Positions 29,450-38,127 of a DNA stretch of 49,341 nucleotides are shown one piece after another. The stretch covers positions 1 to 49,341 of the forward strand of contig JADGCO010000024.1 in NCBI GenBank assembly GCA_015228935.1, in the 5' to 3' direction. Positions within the stretch are counted from its first letter, which is position 1. Each line of letters opens with the position of its first letter. The notes below the pieces were generated by a model, which had not been told where the DNA came from, did not search any database, and saw only the letters and a list, made by a program, of their open reading frames with translations. Made by a program: the position numbers and the translations under genes. This DNA is from Magnetococcales bacterium. GTDB lineage: Bacteria > Pseudomonadota > Magnetococcia > Magnetococcales > DC0425bin3.

Positions 29450-29728
29450 ATGATTAGTCCCACGAACATTGAATGGGACAAAGCCAAGGCGAAAGCGAAC
29501 GAACTCAAGCACGGGGTGTCTTTTATTGACGCTGCCACATCTCTGGGTGATCTCATGTCCGTGACGATTGATAGCACGACTCCCGACGAAGAGCGCTTTG
29601 TGAACATTGGGATGGACGATAACGGGCGTCTCTTGGTTGTGGTTTACACCTACCGTGGAGAGATTGGCATCCGGATCATCTCTGCGCGCCGAGCAACACC
29701 TAACGAACGCAGGAAATATGGAGGTTGA
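29450..29728 (+). CDS. brnT: BrnT-family toxin
   Basis: BrnT is a RelE-fold ribonuclease toxin. The 92-aa protein carries the family pattern: IEWDKAKAKANELKHGVSF at the start, ERFVNIGMDDNGRLLVVVYT in the middle strands, and RIISARRATPNERRKY at the end. The frame is open upstream to 29366, but ATG 29450 gives the usual family start. It is followed after three bases by the brnA-like gene, the classic toxin-first order. Confidence 0.9.
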   Translation: MISPTNIEWDKAKAKANELKHGVSFIDAATSLGDLMSVTIDSTTPDEERFVNIGMDDNGRLLVVVYTYRGEIGIRIISARRATPNERRKYGG

Positions 29729-29731
29729 GCA

Positions 29732-29974
29732 ATGGACGAAGAGTACGAGATGAAGGAAGAGTACGATTTCAGCAATGGCCGTCGTGGACCAGTAAACCCA
29801 CCAGTCAGACCAGTGGAAAGTATTCTGTTTCGGATTGATGCCGATCTCTACGCATGGTTCAGGAAATGCGTGGAAGACGCTGGTGGTGGCAACTACCACA
29901 ATATGATGAACGATGCCCTGCGCGAATATGTAGAGAGGCAGCGTAAGCCCCTGGAAGAAACTTTGCCTTTGTAA
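29732..29974 (+). CDS. brnA: BrnA-family antitoxin
   Basis: This 80-aa antitoxin has EEYDFSNGRRGPV near the N-terminus, then a ribbon-helix-helix segment (ILFRIDADLYAWFRKCVED, GGNYHNMMNDALREYVERQ). In the family it neutralises BrnT and represses the operon. It lies three bases after brnT. The next 140 bases to the metal-efflux adaptor contain no gene. Confidence 0.87.
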   Translation: MDEEYEMKEEYDFSNGRRGPVNPPVRPVESILFRIDADLYAWFRKCVEDAGGGNYHNMMNDALREYVERQRKPLEETLPL

Positions 29975-30115
29975 ACTCCTTCTGGTCAACTCTGCCATGG
30001 ATTTGTGACATCCTGGCCATACATTCGTGACACCTGTCGTTTACCGTAGCAAGCTGTCTCCATGGGCTGGCACGTTGCCTGCCGGTGTTCCTGCTTGACG
30101 GTGAAGGATGGTACC

Positions 30116-31744
30116 ATGCGTTTGGTCACGAGCGTTTTATGGTTGATCGTTGGAATGGTGTTGTTGCAGGAGAGAGGGTGGGCGCACGGTGGCGAGGAGC
30201 ATGCGGATGCGGCTCCCCGGCAACAACAGGAACCTCTTGTCTCCGGCTCAGGTCATGGCGGCAATGGGGATTTGTTCGAGATTGTGGTCACGCCGACCGG
30301 GGATGGCACAACCCGGCTTTATCTGTCCGACCTGGAAACGAATCTCCCCATCGAACATGCCACCATCCATGTGGACGTGGCTGGGAGTCACCCCTGGACA
30401 GGTCAAGGCACATCCACCCAGACACCCGGCATGTATCGCCTGGCCTGGATGCCACCTTCACAGGAAACGGCTGACCTGACCCTGACTGTCATGGTTGCGG
30501 ATCGTTCGGACCTTCTCCTGATCCAGGTTCCAGGCCTTTCTTCTCCTCCTGCCTTTCCTGCTTCTCCTGCCTCTCCTGCCTCTCTGACTGGGGTACCGGA
30601 CATTTTTCGTCCGGCTCTCGGGCGACTGCTGGAAACAACATCGTCGCACACTCTCTTGCTTCCGGGTGCGGGTGCCCTCATTGCAATCGGATTGGTGGTT
30701 TGGCTGGTCCGGAGAAAAAAAAGCCGGCAGGCGGCGGCTGGGATGGTGATGATAGTTGTTGCCCTGGCGGGCAGCGGATTTCCGGTGACAACGGTACAGG
30801 CCCATGGCGGCGAAGAACACGGTTCCGACAGCGGGGAGAAACAGCCCCCGGAACGTTCTGCGACGGGAACAATCGTTTCCGGTTCAGGCATCACCCTGCC
30901 CAAGGCGAGTCAATTTTTGTTGGATGTCCGCACGGTATCCGCGACCAGTCGGGAGGTGGCGGAAACGATTCGTCTGGTGGGACGGGTGATCCCTGATCCT
31001 GCCGCCCATGCCCATATTCACCCCTCGGTTCTATCCCGGATTGGTTACGATCCGGATTTTCCCGTACCCAGGTCTGGACAATGGGTCAAAAAGGGTGAAA
31101 CCCTGGCAGTGCTGGATCCGGTGTTGTCGGCCACGGAAAAAGTGGGTCAGCGCCTGGCGTTGTTCAAGGGAGATCGAGCCGAAAGCAGCGTGGGACGGGA
31201 GATGGTGCAGGCTCCCATCGATGGACAGTTGACCGATTTGCATATCGTCCCTGGTGATGTCGTCACTGAAAGTACCATTCTGGCCGAGATCATCGATCCC
31301 ATGCGTCTCTGGGTGGAAGCGATCCTCTACGATCTGCATCAGGCGGACCGGATCACGGCAGGCACGGCCCTGACGCGACAAATTCCCGGGCAGACCTTCC
31401 CTTTGCACCTGATCGGCGTCAGTCCCAAGGTCAATCCCGAAAATCAGGGGCTGCATCTCCAGTTTGCGGTGCAACAGACCCATAACCAGCTCAAGTTGGG
31501 CATGCCGGTGGATGTCTATGCCGCCACCAAAACCGTCACCTTTGCGGTGGCGGTTCCCCGTTCGGCGGTCCTGGAACAAAACGGCATACCCCGGGTCTGG
31601 GTCAAGACCGCTCCAGAGCGGTTTGCGGGACATCCGGTACGGGTGGGCCGCAAGACAGCCGAATGGGTGGAGATTCTCGATGGCATCCAGCCCGGGGACA
31701 AAGTGGTGGTCCAGGGTCACAACCAGCTCAATGCCATACGGTGA
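30116..31744 (+). CDS. RND efflux adaptor with an extra N-terminal periplasmic domain
   Basis: This 542-aa protein looks like two exported proteins joined together. Residues 1-22 are a signal peptide, followed by a His-rich AHGGEEH (23-29) and an Ig-like domain (about 50-140; LYLSDLETNLPIEHATIHVDV) reminiscent of FixH/YtkA-type domains. A repetitive PAFPASPASPAS linker and a membrane segment (179-198) come next. A second signal-like helix (about 208-225) is followed by a second AHGGEEH (229-235). Residues about 265-542 are a standard membrane-fusion protein: RLVGRVIPDP, a lipoyl-like hairpin with APIDGQLTDLHIVPGDVV, and a barrel ending EILDGIQPGDKVVVQG. It supplies the adaptor for the RND pump six bases downstream. 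The His motifs suggest divalent-metal binding. Confidence 0.85.
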   Translation: MRLVTSVLWLIVGMVLLQERGWAHGGEEHADAAPRQQQEPLVSGSGHGGNGDLFEIVVTPTGDGTTRLYLSDLETNLPIEHATIHVDVAGSHPWTGQGTSTQTPGMYRLAWMPPSQETADLTLTVMVADRSDLLLIQVPGLSSPPAFPASPASPASLTGVPDIFRPALGRLLETTSSHTLLLPGAGALIAIGLVVWLVRRKKSRQAAAGMVMIVVALAGSGFPVTTVQAHGGEEHGSDSGEKQPPERSATGTIVSGSGITLPKASQFLLDVRTVSATSREVAETIRLVGRVIPDPAAHAHIHPSVLSRIGYDPDFPVPRSGQWVKKGETLAVLDPVLSATEKVGQRLALFKGDRAESSVGREMVQAPIDGQLTDLHIVPGDVVTESTILAEIIDPMRLWVEAILYDLHQADRITAGTALTRQIPGQTFPLHLIGVSPKVNPENQGLHLQFAVQQTHNQLKLGMPVDVYAATKTVTFAVAVPRSAVLEQNGIPRVWVKTAPERFAGHPVRVGRKTAEWVEILDGIQPGDKVVVQGHNQLNAIR

Positions 31745-31750
31745 CCGGCC

Positions 31751-34700
31751 ATGTTTGACGCGATCATTCGTTTTTCCCTGCACCAGCGGTTGTTGGTGGT
31801 GGCTGCCGCCCTGATGCTGTTGATTTACGGGGGGTGGGTGGTATTGGGTCTGCCGGTGGACATTTTTCCCGATCTGAACCGTCCCACCGTCACGATCATG
31901 ACCGAAGCCCCCGGTCTGGCTCCGGAAGAGGTCGAATCCCTGGTGACGCTTCGCATCGAGGCAGCGATGAACGGCATGCCGGGGGTGACCCGTTTGCGCA
32001 GCAATTCAGGGGTGGGACTCTCCATCGTGTTCGTTGAGTTTGCCTGGGGCACCGAAATATACCGCAACCGGCAACTGGTCGCCGAAAAACTGGCCAATAT
32101 CACGGAAACCCTGCCCAGGGAGGTGATGCCGGTGATGGGACCGGTGAGTTCCATCATGGGCGAAATCATGCTCATCGGTCTGCGCAGCGCCCAGGGCCTC
32201 ACGTCGCCCATGGAAATTCGCACCCTGGCCGACTGGAGCCTGCGCACCCAGTTGATGAGCATTGCCGGGGTGGCACAGGTGATTCCCATCGGGGGAGAGG
32301 TCAAACAATATCAGGTGCTGGTGGATCCCTCCCGTCTGACAGCCCTGGGTATCTCTTTTGAAGATCTGGAGAAAGCCCTCGCCGGGTTTGCCAAAAACAG
32401 CACCGGTGGTTATCTGTCGCAACGCGGACGTGAATATTTGATCCGCAACCTGGGCCAGACCACCGATCTGGAGGATTTGCAGCAGACCGTGGTGCGCGTC
32501 AACAAGGGAGATGCCGTCACCCTGGGTCAGGTGGCCGAGGTCCGTCTGGGTCCGGGTGTCAAGCGGGGCGATGCAAGCATCAATGGTGCGGCTGCCGTGA
32601 TCCTGGCGGTACAAAAACAGCCTGGAACCGATACGGTGGCCTTGACCCGGCGGATCGAAGCACTCCTGGCCGACCTGCAACGCACCCTGCCGGCGGATGT
32701 GCGCATCGATCCCATTCTGTTCAAACAGGCCGATTTCATCGAACGGGCCATCGCCAATGTCGAGGCCGCCCTGCGGGATGGGGCCATTCTGGTGGCTGTC
32801 GTGTTGTTCCTGTTTCTCATGAATTTTCGGACCACCCTGATCAGCCTGACCGCCATTCCCCTCTCGCTCGTGGTGACGGCCTTGATTTTTCAATGGTCCG
32901 GCCTCTCCATCAACACCATGACCCTGGGCGGCCTGGCCGTGGCCATCGGCGAGCTGGTGGACGATGCCGTGGTGGATGTGGAAAATGTCTTTCGTCGTCT
33001 GCGCGAAAACGCAATGGCTGCCGCGCCGCGTCCCGCCCTGGAAGTGGTCTGGCGGGCATCCAGCGAGGTGCGCAGTTCCATCGTCTATGCCACGATCATT
33101 GTGGTACTCGTTTTCTTGCCCCTGTTTGCCCTCTCCGGGATCGAGGGACGGCTGTTCACGCCACTCGGTGTGGCCTACATTGTGTCGATCCTGGCCTCGT
33201 TGGTCGTTTCCCTGACCCTGACGCCGGTGCTTTGTCTCTACCTGTTGCCCCGGGCCAAGGCCATGGTCCATGGGGACTCCTGGCTGGTACGCCACTTGAA
33301 GCGCGGGGATCGGCGTCTGCTTTTCTGGTCATTCGCCCATCCGCGCCTGGTGATCGGCGGGGCGGTGGTCCTGGTGGCAGCCGCCATGTTGTCGGTTCCC
33401 TGGTTGGGACGGGCGTTTTTGCCGCCGTTCAACGAAGGAACCGTCACGGTGAGCGTGGTCATGACCCCGGGAACCTCCCTGGAAGAGTCCAACCGCATGG
33501 GCCGCCTGGCCGAAAAGCTGTTGCGCCAGACGCCGGAGGCCATCTCCACGGGACGCCGCACCGGACGCGCCGAACTGGATGAACATGCCGAAGGGGTCCA
33601 TTTTTCGGAAATCGATGTGGATCTGCGGGCCTCGGCACGCAGCCGGGAAACCATCCTGGGCGAATTGCGCCGCAACCTGCAGGTACTGCCCGGGGTGGCG
33701 GTCAATGTCGGACAACCCATCTCCCATCGCCTGGATCACCTGCTCTCCGGGGTGCGGGCCGAGATTGCCGTCAAAATTTTCGGGGATGATCTGGATCTGT
33801 TGCGGACCAAGGCCGAAGCCGTGCGCGAACGGATGGCCGGTGTGGCCGGCGTGACCGACCTGCAAGTGGAAAAGCAGGTGCGGATTCCCCAGTTGCAGAT
33901 TCGTCTGGATCGGATGGAGGCCCGCAAGTATGGTCTCTCTCTCAACCAGTTGACCGAGACCTTGCAGGCCGCGCTCAACGGCAAGGTGGTTTCCCAGGTG
34001 TTGGATGGGCAGCGCACCCACGACGTGGTGTTGCGGCTGGCCGAAGAGTGGCGGGCCGAAACCGGGGACTTTCGCCGGATTCTCATCGACACGCCGACTG
34101 GCAAGATTCCCCTGGAACTGGTCGCCGATGTGGTGGAAACCTCGGGTCCCAACCTGATCAACCGGGACAACATGCAGCGGCGCATTGTGGTCCTGGCCAA
34201 CACCCAGGGGCGGGATGTGGTCGCCGTGGTGAACGACATCCGTGCGACCCTGGCCGATGTCGAACTGCCCGCAGGTTATCGCCTGGTCTACGAAGGGCAA
34301 TTCCAGAGTCAGCAGGATGCCACCCGGTTGATCTCCCTGCTCTCCCTGCTCTCCCTGTTCGGCATTTTTGTTGTCTTGTACAGCCATTTCCGGTCGTCGG
34401 TGCTGGCCATGGTCATCATGATCAACATACCCATGGCCATGGTGGGAAGTGTCACTGCCTTGTGGCTGGCCCATGCCCCCCTGTCGGTGGCCAGCCTGGT
34501 CGGCTTCATCACCCTGACCGGCATCGCCGCCCGCAACGGCATCCTCAAGGTGTCGCATTATTTACACCTGGTGACCAGGGAAGGAATGTCCTTCGGGCCG
34601 GAGATGGTCGTGCGGGGATCGCTGGAGCGATTGACACCGGTACTGATGACCGCCCTGGTGGCGGCCCTGGCCCTGATCCCTCTGATCCTGGATGCCGACG

Positions 34701-34981
34701 CCGCCGGCAAGGAGATTCTCCACCCAGTGGCGGTGGTCATTTTTGGTGGCCTGATCTCTTCGACCCTGCTCGACACCATCGTGACCCCGGTGGTCTTTCT
34801 GCTGGTGGGCAAAAACACGGTGGCACTCTGGTTGGCACGGTCCAGCAAAACCGGTGACACTTTTGTGACCGATGCGCCATACGCCGGCCACATGTCGCGG
34901 ATATACTCGCAACCATCATCCGTGACCGAGGTACCAGACACCGGCCGCCCGTCGCCGATCATCGCGAACACTTCATCTTGA
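31751..34981 (+). CDS. Heavy-metal RND efflux pump, CzcA-like
   Basis: This is a 1076-aa inner-membrane proton/metal antiporter of the HME-RND family with the usual twelve-helix plan: a helix after the N-terminus (RLLVVAAALMLLIYGGWVVLG), VDIFPDLNRPTV, and TM4 with ELVDDAVVDVENVF carrying the proton-relay acids. CusA's copper Met triad is not conserved: at the corresponding places the sequence reads GTVTVSVVMTPG, HFSEIDVD and RLDHLLSG. Zn/Co/Cd-like or another divalent substrate is therefore more likely than Cu(I). A LLSLLSLLSLFG repeat (about 34336-34364) follows the second periplasmic domain. No outer-membrane partner sits between it and the adaptor, so it may share the TolC-like protein at 35452. 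Confidence 0.88.
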   Translation: MFDAIIRFSLHQRLLVVAAALMLLIYGGWVVLGLPVDIFPDLNRPTVTIMTEAPGLAPEEVESLVTLRIEAAMNGMPGVTRLRSNSGVGLSIVFVEFAWGTEIYRNRQLVAEKLANITETLPREVMPVMGPVSSIMGEIMLIGLRSAQGLTSPMEIRTLADWSLRTQLMSIAGVAQVIPIGGEVKQYQVLVDPSRLTALGISFEDLEKALAGFAKNSTGGYLSQRGREYLIRNLGQTTDLEDLQQTVVRVNKGDAVTLGQVAEVRLGPGVKRGDASINGAAAVILAVQKQPGTDTVALTRRIEALLADLQRTLPADVRIDPILFKQADFIERAIANVEAALRDGAILVAVVLFLFLMNFRTTLISLTAIPLSLVVTALIFQWSGLSINTMTLGGLAVAIGELVDDAVVDVENVFRRLRENAMAAAPRPALEVVWRASSEVRSSIVYATIIVVLVFLPLFALSGIEGRLFTPLGVAYIVSILASLVVSLTLTPVLCLYLLPRAKAMVHGDSWLVRHLKRGDRRLLFWSFAHPRLVIGGAVVLVAAAMLSVPWLGRAFLPPFNEGTVTVSVVMTPGTSLEESNRMGRLAEKLLRQTPEAISTGRRTGRAELDEHAEGVHFSEIDVDLRASARSRETILGELRRNLQVLPGVAVNVGQPISHRLDHLLSGVRAEIAVKIFGDDLDLLRTKAEAVRERMAGVAGVTDLQVEKQVRIPQLQIRLDRMEARKYGLSLNQLTETLQAALNGKVVSQVLDGQRTHDVVLRLAEEWRAETGDFRRILIDTPTGKIPLELVADVVETSGPNLINRDNMQRRIVVLANTQGRDVVAVVNDIRATLADVELPAGYRLVYEGQFQSQQDATRLISLLSLLSLFGIFVVLYSHFRSSVLAMVIMINIPMAMVGSVTALWLAHAPLSVASLVGFITLTGIAARNGILKVSHYLHLVTREGMSFGPEMVVRGSLERLTPVLMTALVAALALIPLILDADAAGKEILHPVAVVIFGGLISSTLLDTIVTPVVFLLVGKNTVALWLARSSKTGDTFVTDAPYAGHMSRIYSQPSSVTEVPDTGRPSPIIANTSS

Positions 34982-34992
34982 CAGGAGAATCC

Positions 34993-35376
34993 ATGAACAA
35001 GGTCCTGGTTTTATCGGCAACTCTTCTGGCCACCATACTCGTCAGGCCCGTCTGGGGTGACGGGGTACTGGAACCTGTGCATGGGGGACGGATGGTGGAA
35101 GCGGCCGGACACCGCCTGGAACTGGTCACGAACCAGGATCGGGTCGATCTCTACGTCACCGATCACGGCAACAAACCCGTCGTGGTGGACCGGGCCAGTG
35201 GCAAGGTGATTTTTCTGGCCGGCCAGGAAAAAAAGGACATTGCCCTTGCACCCGCCGGCGACAACCGACTCACAGGCAACGGCAAAATTCCTGCTGGTGG
35301 ACAGGTGGCCGTCGTCATCACCGTGGAAGGGTTGGCCAAACGCATCACGGCCCGTTTGCCTGCCGGTCAACATTGA
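34993..35376 (+). CDS. Small secreted protein in metal-efflux operon
   Basis: This is a 127-aa exported protein. A signal peptide (MNKVLVLSATLLATILVRPVWG) is followed by a small beta-rich domain containing HGGRMVEAAGHRLELV and GNGKIPAGGQVAVVI. No named family was recognised; similar small proteins are common in cus/czc-type operons. AGGAG lies six bases before the ATG. It is 11 bases after the RND pump, indicating co-transcription. Its last codons are inside a 51-bp tandem duplication, and the stop codon differs between the two copies. Confidence 0.7.
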   Translation: MNKVLVLSATLLATILVRPVWGDGVLEPVHGGRMVEAAGHRLELVTNQDRVDLYVTDHGNKPVVVDRASGKVIFLAGQEKKDIALAPAGDNRLTGNGKIPAGGQVAVVITVEGLAKRITARLPAGQH

Positions 35377-35442
35377 CATGCCGGGAATAAACGCCTCACG
35401 GCCCATTTGCCTGCCGGTCAACACGGACAAGCTGGGTATAAA
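35341..35442. repeat. 51-bp imperfect tandem duplication
   Basis: Positions 35341-35391 and 35392-35442 are two adjacent copies of one 51-bp unit with about seven mismatches. Both share the ACGGCCC core and TTTGCCTGCCGGTCAACA. Because the unit is 17 codons long, the duplication is in frame. The first copy contains the stop of the small secreted protein; the second lacks it and stays open into the TolC-like gene. Confidence 0.9.
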
Positions 35443-35451
35443 GGAATTGAT

Positions 35452-36840
35452 ATGAAAGACTTTCTTGGGGCTTCGCCCCAAACCCCACCAGGAGGAAGGG
35501 CGCAGCCCTTCCTCCTGGACCTCCATCCCAGTTTTTCAGTTGCTTTTCAATTATGTCTCTTTCTTGCTCTGACTTGCCTGGCTTTTCTTGGGGGAGGCGC
35601 GTCAGCCGGGGCCGCATCCGCAACCGATGTCAAACCGGTCGCCACCGCCGATCAACCAGTCGGTGCCTCGGTTGCCGAACTGCTCGAACTGGCCCGCAGC
35701 ATGAATCCAGACCTGGCGGCGGCAACCCTGGAAGCCGCAGCGGCAGAAGCCAGGGTCCAGGGTGCCGATGCCTTGCCGGATCCGAAGTTGCAAATGACGC
35801 TCGATGACATATCCGAAAATGCCCAAGGGTTGCCGGGGCGGGCGGCCATTTACAAATACACGCTCCAACAGGAAATTCCCTGGTGGGGCAAACGGGACGT
35901 AAAGCGGGAAATTGCCGCCGCCGAAAGCCGGGAAGCAGAGGGCCTGCGTACCGACAAGGTTGCCGAAGTGGTCATGAAGGTCAAGATTGCCTATGCCGAT
36001 TACCATCGGGTCCACCTCTCCATGGATCAGACTGATGAATTGATTCAGGTGTTGCGTGCCCTGGTGGAGTTTGCCCGCTTGCGGTATGCCCAGGGCATGG
36101 GGGGACAGCAGGAGGCCACCTCGGCAGAGGCGGAACGAGGTGCCTTGGCGGTCGATCTGGTCCGCCTGGAAAAGGAGCGCCACCGCATCCGCTCCCGGTT
36201 GAATGTCCTGGTCAATCGTCCACCACATGCCCCCCTGGTGGAACATCCCCATCTGCGTTCTCTGCCCTCGGCAACCCAATTGGAATATGACCAATTGCTG
36301 GCCCGCGGCCTGGTCACCAATCCTGCCTTGCGCATGGAACGGGCACGTTTGGAGGTGGCCGAGGGAAATGTCCGACTGGCACAAAAAAACTGGTTTCCCG
36401 ATCTCGAAATGGGCGTCGGGTTCGTCAACCGCCGCAATGCGGAGATGCAGAACGGGTTCGAGGCCATGCTGGCGCTCAATCTGCCCTTGCAGTGGGAACC
36501 GCGCCGGGCGCAGGAGCGGGATGCTGCCTTGAAAAAGCAGATGATTGGCGACCGCCTGCAAGCAGAACGCCTGCGGGTGGAGTCGGGATTGCGGGAGGCG
36601 TTGCTGAGTCTGGAGGAGGCCCGGCAGGTGGAAAAGGTGACCCGGGAAAGCCTGTTGCCCCAGGCACGCATTGCCCTGCAATCCACCCTGAAGGGGTACG
36701 AAAACGGTGGCACGGAAGCCTTGAATGTCCTGGATGCCGTGCAGCGGCTCAAAAAATTCCAGATCGACCTGATCAAGGCGCAGTTTGAACAGCAGGTCCG
36801 CCTGGCGGAAATCGAACGGTTTGTGGGAGAAGAGTTATGA
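35452..36840 (+). CDS. TolC-like outer-membrane efflux protein, CusC/CzcC type
   Basis: This 463-aa outer-membrane factor has two repeats of long helices with short strands, for example SVAELLELARSMNPDLAAATLEAAAAEARV, YTLQQEIPWWGKRD, FARLRYAQGMGGQQEATSAE and YENGGTEALNVLDAVQRLKK. It would provide the outer-membrane exit for the CusBA pump. The start at 35452 has GGAA seven bases upstream. Unusually, the first 22 codons are encoded by a REP-like palindromic element, and the hydrophobic export signal (VAFQLCLFLALTCLAFLGGG) only follows after it. The frame also stays open to 35407 through the duplicated segment. The stop overlaps the cusB-like start by ATGA. Confidence 0.88.
   Translation: MKDFLGASPQTPPGGRAQPFLLDLHPSFSVAFQLCLFLALTCLAFLGGGASAGAASATDVKPVATADQPVGASVAELLELARSMNPDLAAATLEAAAAEARVQGADALPDPKLQMTLDDISENAQGLPGRAAIYKYTLQQEIPWWGKRDVKREIAAAESREAEGLRTDKVAEVVMKVKIAYADYHRVHLSMDQTDELIQVLRALVEFARLRYAQGMGGQQEATSAEAERGALAVDLVRLEKERHRIRSRLNVLVNRPPHAPLVEHPHLRSLPSATQLEYDQLLARGLVTNPALRMERARLEVAEGNVRLAQKNWFPDLEMGVGFVNRRNAEMQNGFEAMLALNLPLQWEPRRAQERDAALKKQMIGDRLQAERLRVESGLREALLSLEEARQVEKVTRESLLPQARIALQSTLKGYENGGTEALNVLDAVQRLKKFQIDLIKAQFEQQVRLAEIERFVGEEL
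35465..35518. repeat. REP-like double palindrome inside coding sequence
   Basis: Two perfect hairpins lie side by side: TTGGGGC-TTC-GCCCCAA (35465-35481) and CCAGGAGGAAGGGC-GCA-GCCCTTCCTCCTGG (35488-35518), the latter with a 14-bp stem and 3-base loop. The GGGGCTTCGCCCC plus CCAGGAGG..CCTCCTGG layout matches repeated extragenic palindromes common in many Pseudomonadota genomes. Here it lies within the start of the outer-membrane protein gene, not between genes. Confidence 0.88.
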
Positions 36841-38111
36841 AGAGGGTAAACGCCTCCTGTGCCTGTGGTCTGCGAATCGGATTGTCTGGCCGCCAATCAA
36901 TCCTGGCCACTCTTGTCTGGCTTTTGGTGGTTCCGGCAGCCTGGAGCGGGGCTGAAAATCACGCCGGGCATGGTGTCCCACCCCCTCCGCCGGCCCCGGT
37001 TGCCGCTGCGGATCACGCCGGACATGGAACACCTTCATCACCGCCCGCATCGGCTGTGGTCCCGGCGCGGGAGCAGGTCGGAAAACAAAAAACTGCGGGG
37101 AGCAACGCCGTGCGGGTCGGTCTGGACAAGGTGCAAAAACTGGGGGTCAGGACTGAAGTCGTGGCCTTGCGACCGGTGACCCGCTCCATTCGGGCGGTGG
37201 GGACGGTGCAGGTGGATGAGCGCAAATTGCATGTCATTACCCAGAAATTTGAAGGGTGGATCGAAAAGCTCCATGCCAATGCCACCGGTCAGGCCGTGCG
37301 ACGGGGCGCACCCCTGATGGAGGTCTACAGTCCCGCCCTGGTGGTGGCGCAGCAGGAGTATCTGGCCGCTGCCCGGGCCATGGACAAACTGAAAGATGCC
37401 GATCCGGAGACCCGGGACACGGCGGACAACCTGGCGGAAAGTGCCCTGAACCGTCTGCGCAACTGGGATATTTCCGAACACCAGATCAGGCAATTGCAGG
37501 CCGGGGGCCGTGCCAGCAAGAGCATGACCATCCTCTCTCCGGTCTCCGGTGTGATCCTGGAAAAGACAGCAGTTCAGGGGATGCGTTTCATGCCCGGTGA
37601 AATGCTTTATCGCATCGCCGATCTCTCCACGGTCTGGGTGCTGGCTGATGTATTCGAACAGGACATGGGCATGGTGCGGGAAGGTCAGGCCGCCGAGGTG
37701 ACCCTGAGCGCCATGCCGGGCAAAAGTTTTTCCGGCAAGGTTTCCTTCATCTACCCGACCCTGACTGCGGAAACCCGCACCGTCAAAGTCCGCATTGAAA
37801 TGCCTAATCCGGGCGGCACCCTGCGGCCGGCTCTCTATGCCACGGTGCAGTTGGCGGCCCCGACCGGGGGCGGCACGGTGATGACCGTGCCGGATTCCGC
37901 CGTGCTGGACAGCGGTTCCCGGCAGGTGGTCCTCGTGGAACGGGGCGAGGGGTTGTACGAACCGCGTCCGATCCGGATGGGCGGTAAAGGGGGCGGATAT
38001 GTGGAAATTTTGGAGGGTCTCAAGGCCGGGGAAAAAGTGGTGGTGCGAGCCAATTTTCTCATCGATGCCGAAGCCAATCTGAAAGCTGCGCTGGGTCATT
38101 TTTCCCATTGA
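36837..38111 (+). CDS. cusB: Cu/Ag RND efflux adaptor
   Basis: This 424-aa membrane-fusion protein has a signal peptide (about 20-40) and a His/Pro-rich stretch (NHAGHGVPPPPP and DHAGHG, about 41-66). Flat beta and helical hairpin domains follow, with FEGWIEKLHANATGQAV, SPALVVAQQEYL, ILSPVSGVILEKTAVQGM and DLSTVWVLADVFEQD, ending EILEGLKAGEKVVVRANFLID. These segments match CusB-type adaptors. The His-rich stretch may capture copper in the periplasm. It is coupled to the TolC-like gene by ATGA and lies 16 bases before cusA. The adaptor at 30116 is clearly different in layout. Confidence 0.88.
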   Translation: MKRVNASCACGLRIGLSGRQSILATLVWLLVVPAAWSGAENHAGHGVPPPPPAPVAAADHAGHGTPSSPPASAVVPAREQVGKQKTAGSNAVRVGLDKVQKLGVRTEVVALRPVTRSIRAVGTVQVDERKLHVITQKFEGWIEKLHANATGQAVRRGAPLMEVYSPALVVAQQEYLAAARAMDKLKDADPETRDTADNLAESALNRLRNWDISEHQIRQLQAGGRASKSMTILSPVSGVILEKTAVQGMRFMPGEMLYRIADLSTVWVLADVFEQDMGMVREGQAAEVTLSAMPGKSFSGKVSFIYPTLTAETRTVKVRIEMPNPGGTLRPALYATVQLAAPTGGGTVMTVPDSAVLDSGSRQVVLVERGEGLYEPRPIRMGGKGGGYVEILEGLKAGEKVVVRANFLIDAEANLKAALGHFSH

Positions 38112-38127
38112 CGCACGGAGACGACCA

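Noticed and set aside
30541-30590. CCTGCCTCT repeat as a regulatory repeat
   Set aside because: It is in frame and encodes a Pro/Ala/Ser linker between two domains of the adaptor.
34336-34364. CTCCCTG triplet-like repeat as a possible CRISPR or microsatellite locus
   Set aside because: It is a short in-frame repeat encoding LLSLLSLLS within a membrane helix of the RND pump. No spaced repeats of CRISPR type occur in the window.
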